Assembly: GCA_020025635.1 (NCBI GenBank)
Contig: JAHHRU010000001.1
Coordinates: 62,001 to 126,000 of the forward strand
DNA from: Allofournierella sp.
GTDB lineage: Bacteria; Bacillota; Clostridia; Oscillospirales; Ruminococcaceae
Length of the DNA stretch: 64,000 nucleotides
Direction: 5' to 3'
Shown here: one piece after another, positions 31,576-39,801 of the stretch
Position numbering within the stretch: the stretch's first letter is position 1
Layout: the number at the start of each line of letters is the position of its first letter
The notes under the pieces: generated by a model
The model's input: only the letters and a program-made list of their open reading frames with translations
Database searches by the model: none
Told to the model about the DNA's origin: nothing
Made by a program: the position numbers and the translations under genes

Positions 31576-31916
31576 TGGCTGCACGTTACAGGCCGGCTTT
31601 TTCTTTTCTCTTTTATTGGCAAAAAATCAATTTTTATCCCCCTGATATTTTCATGGTTTTGCCGATGGCAGCACTTTTTCCATATTCTTTCTCCATAGTA
31701 AGGCCTCATGTGCTATACTTGAAAAGAAAAAGCCGGAGGACTGTGCTGTTTGGGCAAAAGCCCTGCCGGAAGCCGGATGCGATTGGACCTGCAAAGCTTC
31801 TGTTGAGCCGATTACTGAGGAAATTTACCGCTGATTTAAAAATCCGGCGGTCGAAGCAAATCTGATGCGTCCAACCGGGTTCAACATAAAAATATTTAAC
31901 ACAGGAGAAAACACCT
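31576..31916. other. Intergenic stretch with a possible coding fragment
   Basis: Mostly AT-rich. At about 31717-31829 the plus strand reads 'EKKKPEDCAVWAKALPEAGC' then 'DWTCKASVEPITEEIYR' and a stop, which looks protein-like but has no start or ribosome site. It may be the tail of a decayed gene. The end of the stretch carries the CAGGAG site of the next gene. Confidence 0.35.
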
Positions 31917-32111
31917 ATGGGAAAATTCGAAGAAGCTTTTTATGTGGTAGACGCCATTGACGGCGATTACGCAAACCTTTTACTGCTGGACGGCCCGGAC
32001 GGCGAAGCGGCCGATGATGAGGTCTGCCCGGTGGCTCGCTTTTTGCTGCCGGATGCCATTGAGGAGGGCAGCCGCCTGGTTCGCCATTATTTTGAATACA
32101 CCTTGATTTGA
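31917..32111 (+). CDS. Small acidic protein (DUF3006-like)
   Basis: A 64-residue protein: MGKFEEAFYVVDAIDGDYAN, then 'LLLLDGPDGE', then 'VARFLLPDAIEEGSRLVRHYF'. The 'VVDxIDGDYAxLxLxDG ... LPxxxxEGxxL' pattern matches DUF3006, a small beta-barrel-like family often next to metallo-beta-lactamase genes. It has a CAGGAGAA site. Confidence 0.55.
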   Translation: MGKFEEAFYVVDAIDGDYANLLLLDGPDGEAADDEVCPVARFLLPDAIEEGSRLVRHYFEYTLI

Positions 32112-32229
32112 TCGCTTTTATCGGCCTGACACGGTATAATACAAACCGGTAATTTTATGGGCAATTCCGCCACCCATTTGCCATGTAAATCCACAGGGTT
32201 CTGGGTGGGCAATGCTCCTTCTTTGCCAG

Positions 32230-32278
32230 AACCGCACAGCCAAACCGAAAACGGTATTGGTTGTGCGGTTCTTTTTTG
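32230..32278 (+). terminator. Strong intrinsic terminator
   Basis: AACCGCACAGCCAA pairs with TTGGTTGTGCGGTT and is followed by CTTTTTTG. It closes the transcript of the DUF3006-like gene. Confidence 0.85.
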
Positions 32279-32349
32279 TTTGCAAAACTCCCGAATTCCC
32301 TAAAAGCACAGGCAGCTCCAAGCTGAATCTTTCTTTGCTGATTCCATAG

Positions 32350-32396
32350 CAAAACACCCCCGCTGCCTTTGTGATACGGCAGATGGGGGTGTTTTG
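32350..32396. terminator. Long hairpin, probable bidirectional terminator
   Basis: CAAAACACCCCC..TGCC pairs with GGCA..GGGGGTGTTTTG. T-rich flanks occur in both directions. It is about 60 bases beyond the minus-strand lipoprotein gene. Confidence 0.65.
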
Positions 32397-32456
32397 AAAG
32401 TTTTTTCCGAGTGTCTTTTTGCCCTTTTTGGGGGTGGTTACGGCTTTGCCTGGATT

Positions 32457-33161
32457 TTACAGGATCTCACCTGAAAGGATCCGTCCGATCTCTGCCTCAG
32501 AGACACCCATTTTAGACAGGTACTCCTTTTCGGCATCTACGATCGCAAATGTAAGGTTATCGGGATCACACGACCATTCGTTGGCCTTGCTCAAATCTTC
32601 CGATTTGCCTTCATCCAGATATTTTATGGTGCATTCAGCCGCCTTCTGCGCTCTTGTAACACGCTTCTGGACCAGATCCAGATACTCTTTGTTATCGTCA
32701 TTTCTCAATTCTTCAATCTGGGCCAGAGCCTCCGACTGCACCTTTTCTGAAGTCTCTGCCAAATCGTGCAGCTCAGACTTATCGGCCGACTCGTCGTGAA
32801 AATCTGCGCTGCTGAGATTTATGGCAGCTTCTTCGGACTTTGCAATGAGATCGATCACTTTATAGTTCAATTCGATGGCGCCAGCCTTTTTTTCTTCTTC
32901 GGTGAGCGGCTTGCTTTCTTCATCCTTTTTCTCATCCTCCGTGTTTTGCTGCTCGGCGGTTTGTGCGGCAGAGGAAGGAGCTGCTTCGTCGGCGGCATTG
33001 GAATCAGCATCGGCGCAGGCGCTGAACAGGGAGACGATAACGATCATGAGAAGTACGGCCAGCAGCCCGGAGCGGCAGCCCTTTTTTGAGGGCTTGTTTT
33101 CAGCGGGTTCCAGGCAGGCTTCGGCAAATTTTGCGTTTTTTTCATTTTCGGGGTGTTTCAT
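32457..33161 (-). CDS. Putative lipoprotein / anchored extracellular protein
   Basis: From ATG 33161 (MKHPENEKNAKFAEACLEPA) after AAAGGAGGAAAA, 234 residues. A basic cytoplasmic N-terminus precedes a hydrophobic segment (about 36-52) ending in 'SLFSAC', which may act as a lipobox or simply a membrane anchor. The next 60 residues are Ala/Glu/Ser-rich and disordered. The remainder is a helical domain with 'EKVQSEALAQIEELRNDDN' and 'EKEYLSKMGVSEAEIGRIL'. Function unknown. Confidence 0.65.
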   Translation of the reverse strand: MKHPENEKNAKFAEACLEPAENKPSKKGCRSGLLAVLLMIVIVSLFSACADADSNAADEAAPSSAAQTAEQQNTEDEKKDEESKPLTEEEKKAGAIELNYKVIDLIAKSEEAAINLSSADFHDESADKSELHDLAETSEKVQSEALAQIEELRNDDNKEYLDLVQKRVTRAQKAAECTIKYLDEGKSEDLSKANEWSCDPDNLTFAIVDAEKEYLSKMGVSEAEIGRILSGEIL

Positions 33162-33463
33162 AGGTTTTCCTCCTTTGGTTGACAATACCTTACAACATTG
33201 TATAATGTTTTCGAGGGGAATATGGGACAAACTGTTTTCCATCATCAATCGCTTTCAGGGGTCGGAGCCTGAGGGCGGTTTTTTATTGGGCTCGATCCGT
33301 GAGCTGCTTGTGCCGCAGCCCCTGACCGTATCCTAATAATAGCACAGTTCTTTCAAAAATCAAAAAGATTTTCACAAGATAAACGCAAAGATTTTTCCGG
33401 CGCATGGCAGCTGCTGCAGCCTGCATTTCGCAGGTGTGCCAGTGATCCAATTTACAGCAAGCA
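33162..33463. other. Intergenic region with an inverted repeat
   Basis: The start has the lipoprotein's ribosome site and an AT-rich promoter region. At about 33250-33330 TCAGGGG and CCCCTGA face each other around 55 bases of GC-rich sequence that includes GGCGGTTTTTTATT. This could be a small structured RNA or a terminator-like element. No gene is seen. Confidence 0.4.
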
Positions 33464-34405
33464 TCATTTTTTCGTTACGGATGCACACTCTGCCGGGAAC
33501 TTGAGCTGCAAGTGCTTTCCGTCAAAGCCCGCCTGCGCCTTTGGGAAGGCTTTCTGCGCCCGGTAAAGCTCACTCTGCGGGTCTGTAAGGGCTCCGCTGT
33601 AATGGGTCAGCCAGAGCTGTTTCACCCCGGCCTGGGCCGCCAGCTGCCCGCACTGAGCAAAGGTGCTGTGTCCATACAGCTGGGCCTTGTCCAGCTCCTC
33701 TTCGCCGGCATAGGTGGCATCGCAGATCAAAAGGTCTGCCCCCTTTGCAAACTCCGGCAGATGGGCACAGGGGCCGGTATCAGTGGCGTAGACCACGGTA
33801 AGCCCTGCACGGGCCGGCCCCATCACCTGCCGGGACTGGACGATGCTGCCATCCAGCGCCGCTGCAGGCTTTCCCTTTTGCAGGCTGCCCCACAAGCTCT
33901 GCGGCACCCCCAGCGCCTGTGCCTGCTGCGGCAAAAAGCGGCCCGCTCTGGGGAGCACGAACCGATACCCCACACTGGGCACCCGGTGCTCTAAGGGGCA
34001 GGTCTCCAGCCGCAGGCCGTCCCACAGAGCCTGCTGATCTGCCGGCCCGGCAATGGGCCGGCGGATGATTTCAAACGGCAGCGGGCCTGCCAGCGCCAGC
34101 AGAAGCGAAATGGTTTTTTCATACTCCTCTGCCGGGCCGGTGAGCAGAACCGGCTGGGTGCGGCCCTGGCTGGCCATGGTTTGGAGCAGCCCCGGAAGGC
34201 CGAAGATGTGATCCCCATGATAGTGGGTCAGGCAGATGGCATCGATTTTGACCAGACTCACCCCGGCGCGGCGCGCGGCCGCCTGGGTGCCCTCGCCGCA
34301 GTCCAAAAGGATGTTCCTTCCCTTATATTGAATGGCGCAGGCTGCCGTGGCCCGTTCCGGCATGGGCATGGTTGCCCCGGTGCCGATCAGCGTTACTTCC
34401 AGCAC
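33464..34405 (-). CDS. rnz: Ribonuclease Z
   Basis: A 313-residue metallo-beta-lactamase-fold enzyme starting at GTG 34405. Metal-binding motif 'LTHYHGDHIFGLPGLL' lies near residue 60, with 'LLDCGEGTQ' before it. 'YATDTGPC' and 'LLICDATY' follow in the middle, and 'LWLTHYSG' near the C-terminus. It cuts tRNA precursors after the discriminator base to form the 3' end. Length is normal. Confidence 0.92.
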   Translation of the reverse strand: MLEVTLIGTGATMPMPERATAACAIQYKGRNILLDCGEGTQAAARRAGVSLVKIDAICLTHYHGDHIFGLPGLLQTMASQGRTQPVLLTGPAEEYEKTISLLLALAGPLPFEIIRRPIAGPADQQALWDGLRLETCPLEHRVPSVGYRFVLPRAGRFLPQQAQALGVPQSLWGSLQKGKPAAALDGSIVQSRQVMGPARAGLTVVYATDTGPCAHLPEFAKGADLLICDATYAGEEELDKAQLYGHSTFAQCGQLAAQAGVKQLWLTHYSGALTDPQSELYRAQKAFPKAQAGFDGKHLQLKFPAECASVTKK

Positions 34406-34554
34406 AAAGCACTCCCCCTTTTTGAATGTTGGATTTATTGTAGCACAGTTTTGTGAACATGGCTATTTGCAAAGCTTGGCAAACGATGGGCAAGCGGAAA
34501 TTTATTTTTTGAAACGGGAGCTTTGCGGCTTTGACTGCGCTTTCCAAGAGGATG

Positions 34555-34583
34555 TTGACGGCGGAAAAGCCAGACAGTATACT
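34555..34583 (+). promoter_or_regulatory. Promoter upstream of rlmA
   Basis: TTGACG-N17-TATACT, a near-consensus promoter about 95 bases before the ATG. The remaining 34406-34554 interval shows no gene. Confidence 0.7.
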
Positions 34584-34677
34584 AGGAAAGGACTTATTTT
34601 GAAAAATGCCGTGCCGCTTTTTGGTGCAAACGCAGATTTGCTTTGGCGGCTTTGCATAAGAGAGGAAGAAAAAAGAT

Positions 34678-35523
34678 ATGACCGGTCAGGGATGGATCTG
34701 CCCGCTGTGCGGCGGGCCGCTGCTTCAGCTGGGCAGTGCACTGCGCTGTGCCAAGGGGCACAGCTTTGATCTTGCAAAGGAAGGGTATGCACACCTGCTG
34801 CCTGTGCAGAAAAAGCGCACCCGGGACCCGGGTGACAGCAAGGAGATGGTGGATGCCCGCGCCCGCTTTTTAGAGGCCGGGCATTACGAACTGTTTGCCC
34901 GCACCTTGGCGGAGCTTTGTGTGCAGGCCGCCCGGGCGCAGAACGGCCTTTTGCACATTTTGGACATGGGCTGCGGCGAAGGCTATTACAGCCGGGCTAT
35001 TGCCGAAGAGTTGGACCGGCAGGGACTCAAGTTCCAGCTGCTGGGGCTGGACATTGCAAAGCCTGCCGTGCGCCGTGCCGCAAAGCATGCGCCAAAGAAC
35101 TGCCGCTATGCGGTGGCCAGCTGTTTTGCCTGCCCGGTGCAAACCGGATGGGCGGATGTTGCGGTGAATGTATTTGCGCCCTTTGCCCAGGAAGAGACCT
35201 TACGGGTGCTGCGGCCGGGCGGCGTTTTTCTGTATGCGGTGCCCGGTGCACACCATTTATTCGGCCTGAAAGAAGTCCTTTATGAAACGCCCTATGAAAA
35301 CCCGGTGCAGAAGGTGGACTACGCCGGATTTGAGGATGAGGGCGCTGTGGAGGCGGAAAGCATCATCCGGGTGGAGGGGCAGGCGGTGCAGGATCTGTTC
35401 TGCATGACCCCCTATTACTGGAAAACGCCCCGGGAGGGCACCGCACGCCTGGCCCAGTGCAGCACATTGACCACACCCATTCAATTCCGATTTTTGAAGT
35501 TCCGCAAAACAGACAAAAAATAA
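34678..35523 (+). CDS. rlmA: 23S rRNA (guanine-N1)-methyltransferase, RlmA-type
   Basis: A 281-residue protein with an N-terminal zinc finger (CPLCGGPL...LRCAKGHSFDL, residues 7-26) followed by 'YAHLLPVQKKRTRDPGDSKE' and 'ARARFLEAGHYELF', the diagnostic RlmA pattern. The SAM-binding motif is 'ILDMGCGEGYYS' near residue 95. It would methylate a G in the helix-35 loop of 23S rRNA; relatives in Gram-positives modify G748 and affect macrolide and tylosin sensitivity. Confidence 0.88.
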   Translation: MTGQGWICPLCGGPLLQLGSALRCAKGHSFDLAKEGYAHLLPVQKKRTRDPGDSKEMVDARARFLEAGHYELFARTLAELCVQAARAQNGLLHILDMGCGEGYYSRAIAEELDRQGLKFQLLGLDIAKPAVRRAAKHAPKNCRYAVASCFACPVQTGWADVAVNVFAPFAQEETLRVLRPGGVFLYAVPGAHHLFGLKEVLYETPYENPVQKVDYAGFEDEGAVEAESIIRVEGQAVQDLFCMTPYYWKTPREGTARLAQCSTLTTPIQFRFLKFRKTDKK

Positions 35524-35534
35524 ACCGTTTTTTC

Positions 35535-35572
35535 AGCACAAAGCCCCTGTACACTGCAGGGGCTTTGTGCTA
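35535..35572 (+). terminator. Terminator after rlmA
   Basis: A perfect 15-base stem, AGCACAAAGCCCCTG / CAGGGGCTTTGTGCT, with a seven-base loop. T content after it is low, but it lies just past the rlmA stop. Confidence 0.75.
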
Positions 35573-35671
35573 TATTGGGGATAAATTTGCCCTGACTTTT
35601 TGGGTCAGACCGAAAAAACAAACCGGCCGGCGGCCCCCGAAAGGCCTGCCCGGTCAGACAGGAAGTATGAA

Positions 35672-37912
35672 ATGGAAAAAGACAAACGCATTTTGCCCGG
35701 CGCACACTGTGATCTGCATTTTGATGACACCGTTACCCGCTGGGACGAGGCCATTCCGCTGGGCAACGGCCAGATGGGGGCCCTTATTTGGGGACCTTCG
35801 GACGGGCTGCGGTTCAGCTTGGACCGGGGTGACATCTGGGACACCACCCCTTACCCCGGCATTGACAGCGAGGAATTCACCTATTCCAATATGGTACAGC
35901 TGGCAAAAGAGGGAAAGGTGGACGAGATCCGGCGCATTTTTGACGGCCCGTACAACCACCCGCTGCCCACAAAGCTGCCGGCCGGCAAGCTGATTTTTGA
36001 TTTGGGCAAGGGGCAGAATGTCGTTTCACATCTGGAGCTTGCACGGGCCGAGGCCCGCCTTACGATCGGCGGCACCCGGCTTTGCTGTTTTTTGAGCGCC
36101 GAGAGCAAGGCAGGCTTTTTAAAGCTTGACAAGGCGCCGGAAGAGTTCCGCTTTCACATTGAAAACCCGCCCTTCAGCATCAAGGGCGAAGGCGGACAGG
36201 CGGATGCCGTGACCAACAGCGTGCAGACGTCATCCATTTCGCTGCTGGCCTACGAAAAGCCTGAGATCTGCGATGACGGGGATGTGCGCTGGTTCGTGCA
36301 GAAGATCCGGAACGATTTCAGCTATGGTATCTTTGCCCGGCAGAAAAGGACCTCTGCCGGCACCGAGATCGCCTTTTATGCGGCCTCTTCCCGGGACGGA
36401 GCGGACTGGAAGGAGCGGACCCTTCGCCTTTTGGACGAGGCACTTTCCGAGGGCTACGACAAGGCCTTTGAAGCCCACTGTGCCTGGTGGGCGGGCTTTT
36501 GGCAGCAAAGCAGTGTCACGCTGCCGGACAAGCTGTTTGAGGCGCGTTGGTATCTGACCCAGTATTATCTGGGCTGCTGCTCCCGCAAGGGGTTTTACCC
36601 CATGCCGCTGCAAGGGCTCTGGACCGCCGATGACGGGCTGCTGCCCCCCTGGAAGGGCGACTACCACCTGGATCTGAACATCCAGCTGACCTATTACAGC
36701 TATTTGAAGGCAAACCATCTGGCCGAGGGCGAATGCTTCCTGGATTATCTCTGGGATATGCGGGAATGCGCCCAAAACTTTGCCCGCAGCTTTTACAATG
36801 CCGGTGGCCTGTGTCTGCCTTCCACCATGACCATTACCGGCGTGCCGCTGGGCGGCTGGGCAATGTACTCGTTTTCCCCCACCAACCAGCTTTGGCTCTG
36901 CCAGCTGTTTGAGCGCCACTACCATTTCACCGGGGACGAAAAATTCGGCAGAGAGCGGGCTTACCCCTATTTAAAGGGAACAGCTGAATTCATCCTTTCG
37001 CTTTTGGAGGAACGGGACGGCTTTTTGTATCTGCCCGTCTCCTCTTCTCCGGAAATACACGACGATGAGCTGGAAGCCTTTGTCACCCCAAACAGCAACT
37101 ATGATCTGGCCCTGATGCGCTACCTGTTTTGGGCGCTGGAACAGCTTTCGGCAGAGCTGGGCACGGGCGAAGAGGCCCGCTGGAGCGGGGTCCTTTCAAA
37201 GCTGCCGGAGCTTGCCGTAAACAAAGACAAGGTGCTGATGATCAGCCCTGACGAATGCCTGACCGAATCCCACCGGCATTTTTCCCACGCCATGGGCATC
37301 CATCCCCTGCGGCTGCTGGACCCGGATGACACGGCCCAGCGGGAGATCATCGACGCCACCATCCATGACCTGGAAAAGCTGGGCACCGAATACTGGGTGG
37401 GCTTCTCCTTCACCTGGATGGCCGAGCTTTACGCCATTCAGGGCCGGGGCAATGCGGCTGCCGAAAAGCTGCGCCAGCTCTGGCTTTACATCTGCTCACA
37501 GAACGGCTTCTGCCTGAATGGAGACTACCAGGACCACGGGCTGACCAGCTTCAAATACCGGCCCTTCACCCTGGAAACCAACTTCTGCGCCGCCGATGCT
37601 TTGCAGGAGATGCTTGTGCGCAGTGAGGGTGGACGGCTGGAGCTGTTCCCCGCCATCCCCACCAGCTGGCAGAAAGAGCGCACCGGCTTCGGCAGTTTCC
37701 TTGCCGGGGATGGGCTGCGGGTTTCGGCCGAATGCGAAAAGGGGGAAATCACCCGCCTTGTGCTGGACCCCTGCAAGGACACCTGCGTGCGGCTGAAAGC
37801 AGACCAGGGACTGCAAGCGCTTTTTGCCGGCACCGGCGCTGTGTGTGAAAACGGCTGGCTGGTGCTTTCGCTCACCGGCGGAAAGCCCCTTGTGCTGACA
37901 GCCGGACAATAA
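35672..37912 (+). CDS. Glycoside hydrolase family 95 (alpha-L-fucosidase type)
   Basis: ATG 35672 (MEKDKRILPGAHCDLHFDDT) is chosen over an upstream TTG because family homology begins there. The 746 residues follow the GH95 plan: N-terminal beta domain with 'RWDEAIPLGNGQMGALIWG', and an (alpha/alpha)6 barrel from about residue 290 ('YYLGCCSRKGFYPMPLQGLW', 'WKGDYHLDLNIQLTYY', 'SPEIHDDE', 'ESHRHFSHAMGIHPL'). A C-terminal beta domain closes it. No signal peptide, so it acts inside the cell on imported oligosaccharides. GH95 enzymes mainly release alpha-1,2-fucose, but galactosidase variants exist. Confidence 0.88.
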   Translation: MEKDKRILPGAHCDLHFDDTVTRWDEAIPLGNGQMGALIWGPSDGLRFSLDRGDIWDTTPYPGIDSEEFTYSNMVQLAKEGKVDEIRRIFDGPYNHPLPTKLPAGKLIFDLGKGQNVVSHLELARAEARLTIGGTRLCCFLSAESKAGFLKLDKAPEEFRFHIENPPFSIKGEGGQADAVTNSVQTSSISLLAYEKPEICDDGDVRWFVQKIRNDFSYGIFARQKRTSAGTEIAFYAASSRDGADWKERTLRLLDEALSEGYDKAFEAHCAWWAGFWQQSSVTLPDKLFEARWYLTQYYLGCCSRKGFYPMPLQGLWTADDGLLPPWKGDYHLDLNIQLTYYSYLKANHLAEGECFLDYLWDMRECAQNFARSFYNAGGLCLPSTMTITGVPLGGWAMYSFSPTNQLWLCQLFERHYHFTGDEKFGRERAYPYLKGTAEFILSLLEERDGFLYLPVSSSPEIHDDELEAFVTPNSNYDLALMRYLFWALEQLSAELGTGEEARWSGVLSKLPELAVNKDKVLMISPDECLTESHRHFSHAMGIHPLRLLDPDDTAQREIIDATIHDLEKLGTEYWVGFSFTWMAELYAIQGRGNAAAEKLRQLWLYICSQNGFCLNGDYQDHGLTSFKYRPFTLETNFCAADALQEMLVRSEGGRLELFPAIPTSWQKERTGFGSFLAGDGLRVSAECEKGEITRLVLDPCKDTCVRLKADQGLQALFAGTGAVCENGWLVLSLTGGKPLVLTAGQ

Positions 37913-37920
37913 ATAAAAAG

Positions 37921-37958
37921 GACCGCCGCCACAGAAACAGACTGTGGCGGCGGTTTTT
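37921..37958. terminator. Bidirectional terminator between GH95 and pyrophosphatase genes
   Basis: CCGCCGCCACAG pairs with CTGTGGCGGCGG, followed by TTTTT on the plus strand and by CTTTTTATTT on the minus strand. Confidence 0.85.
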
Positions 37959-37983
37959 GCAGTTTGTTTATCCGGCCGGCCTT

Positions 37984-39597
37984 TTAGCCCCACAAGGCCG
38001 AAAGGCTGGGAATGACCTGTTTTTTGCGGCTCATGACGCCCGGCAGGAAAACGCAGTTGTCCTTGGGGGTCACGTTGAAGGCCTGGCTCACGATGTTGTC
38101 ATCGCCGATGTACAAAAGCTGGGTGCCTTCCATGAGCACATCGGTGAGCAGCAGCAGGACCATATCGAATTTTTTCTCTTTGGCGATCTCTTCCATCTCG
38201 GCCAAAAACGCCTCCTTGCGGGAAAGCATGGCCTGGCTGTTGACACAGGTGATCTGGGAAACCGCCAGGTCATAGCCCGCAATGTGGAACTCTTTATAAT
38301 CGGCATAAAGCAGTTCCCGGGGCTCTTTATTGCTCCAGGAGGTGGAGAAGATCTCCTTGCCCAGTTCGTCCAGCGAAACATCCGCAATGCGGGCCAGGCG
38401 CTCGGCGATCTGGATGTCCCGCTTGGTGCAGGTGGGCGACTTGAACATGACCGTATCCGAAATGATGGCTGCGGCCATCATGCCGGCCATGGATGCAGAC
38501 GGCAGAAGGCCCCGCTCCTGGAACATGCCGGCAATGATGGTATTGGTGGAGCCCACCGGCTCGTTTCGCACATAGATGGGGCCTCGGGTCTGGATATCGG
38601 CCAGGCGGTGATGGTCGATGATCTCCAGGATCTCGGCCTCTTCAAGGCCGGGCACCGACTGGGCCGCCTCGTTGTGGTCCACCAGGACCACCCGCTTGCG
38701 CCGGGGCTGCAGCAGATGGCGGCGGGTGAGGATGCCCACCACATGCTCTTCCCCATCCAGGATGGGATAGCCGTGGGCCCGGTTTTTCTGCACCTGCTCC
38801 CGCACATCGTCCACCCGGTCTTCCAGATGGAAACTCACGATGTCACTGGTCTGGCAGATGCGGCCCACCGGGGTGGACTGGAAGATCAGCCGCACGGTGC
38901 GGTAAGCATCGTAGGGGGTGAGGATGATGCTGGTGGAGCTTTCCACCTGGCGCAGCTCCTCGGTGATCTCGGTCTGGCAGAGGATGAGGCAGCTGACCCC
39001 AAGCTCCAGCGCACGGCTGATCATATCCGGCTGGTCGCCGCAGATCACGATGGAATCCTTCTTGTGGAACAGCAGGTTTTTCCGGCTTTGGGGCAAAGCA
39101 ATGGTCACCTCGCCGGAAACGGTGTCCCGCACATCCGCCGGATCGTTCAGCAGCTTGCCCTCCAAAACAGACAGCAGGTTGAAAATGGGCACCTCGCTCA
39201 GATACGAGCTGGAAACAAGGTTTGCGTTGTAGGAAGCCACATCGTCCCAGGAGAGCATCCCGCAAAGGGTGCCGTCTTCGTTGGCCACCGCAATGGAGGG
39301 GGTGTTTTTGTTCTCCTGCAAAACCGTCCACGCACGGCCCATGGTGACTGCTGAGGACAGGATGGGCGGGGTCTCATAGGCAAGGTCCTTGATCTGGTTG
39401 TACACATTGGAGATACGCCGCGGCGGCTGACAGCCGAACTTGCGCAGGATGAGCTTGGTCTCATCCGACACCGAGCCCAGGCAGGCGGCTTCGTAATCCC
39501 GGTCGCCCAGCGCATGGCGCAGCTCGGTGTAGGCCATTGCGGCCACGATCGAGTCGGTATCCGGGTTGCGGTGACCGGTAACATAAATCGGTTCCAT
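37984..39597 (-). CDS. ppaC: Manganese-dependent inorganic pyrophosphatase with CBS-DRTGG-CBS insert
   Basis: The 537-residue protein is the long, regulated form of family II pyrophosphatase. N-terminal DHH domain: 'VTGHRNPDTDSIVAAMAY'. The insert (about 70-305) has two CBS motifs and a DRTGG domain. The DHH signature 'ILEIIDHHRLAD' follows, then the DHHA2 domain from about residue 415 ending 'GVMSRKKQVIPSL'. It hydrolyses pyrophosphate; in relatives, adenine nucleotides bound to the insert tune activity. Confidence 0.92.
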   Translation of the reverse strand: MEPIYVTGHRNPDTDSIVAAMAYTELRHALGDRDYEAACLGSVSDETKLILRKFGCQPPRRISNVYNQIKDLAYETPPILSSAVTMGRAWTVLQENKNTPSIAVANEDGTLCGMLSWDDVASYNANLVSSSYLSEVPIFNLLSVLEGKLLNDPADVRDTVSGEVTIALPQSRKNLLFHKKDSIVICGDQPDMISRALELGVSCLILCQTEITEELRQVESSTSIILTPYDAYRTVRLIFQSTPVGRICQTSDIVSFHLEDRVDDVREQVQKNRAHGYPILDGEEHVVGILTRRHLLQPRRKRVVLVDHNEAAQSVPGLEEAEILEIIDHHRLADIQTRGPIYVRNEPVGSTNTIIAGMFQERGLLPSASMAGMMAAAIISDTVMFKSPTCTKRDIQIAERLARIADVSLDELGKEIFSTSWSNKEPRELLYADYKEFHIAGYDLAVSQITCVNSQAMLSRKEAFLAEMEEIAKEKKFDMVLLLLTDVLMEGTQLLYIGDDNIVSQAFNVTPKDNCVFLPGVMSRKKQVIPSLSALWG

Positions 39598-39801
39598 GGT
39601 TTGGTTACTCCTTTTTTTGCTGCTGCGGCCCGCATTTGTTTCGGTGCGGGTCCGCAGGCTTTTTCAAAAGGCTTTGAAAAAGCAGTTTTCGAAAAGCCTG
39701 TGCCGCAAAACGGCAAAAGGCTTTCATCATCCTATCAATGGTAACATACAACCCCTGAAAAGGTCAACAAAAGCCCCGGAACATTCGGAAAGCGGCGGCC
39801 G
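39598..39801. other. Intergenic repeats between pyrophosphatase and sulfatase genes
   Basis: The stretch has the upstream region of the pyrophosphatase gene and a cluster of repeated AAAAGGCTTT / AAAGCCT motifs (39655-39725) that can fold into several hairpins. No gene. Confidence 0.5.

Larger units (their letters stand above)
32112..32456. other. Intergenic region with two strong hairpins
   Basis: No gene is seen. The hairpins at 32230-32278 and 32350-32396 are listed separately. Between and after them is low-information sequence. Confidence 0.6.

Noticed and set aside
37957..39354. A 465-codon plus-strand open frame
   Set aside because: It is antisense to the pyrophosphatase gene, whose domains are complete on the minus strand.
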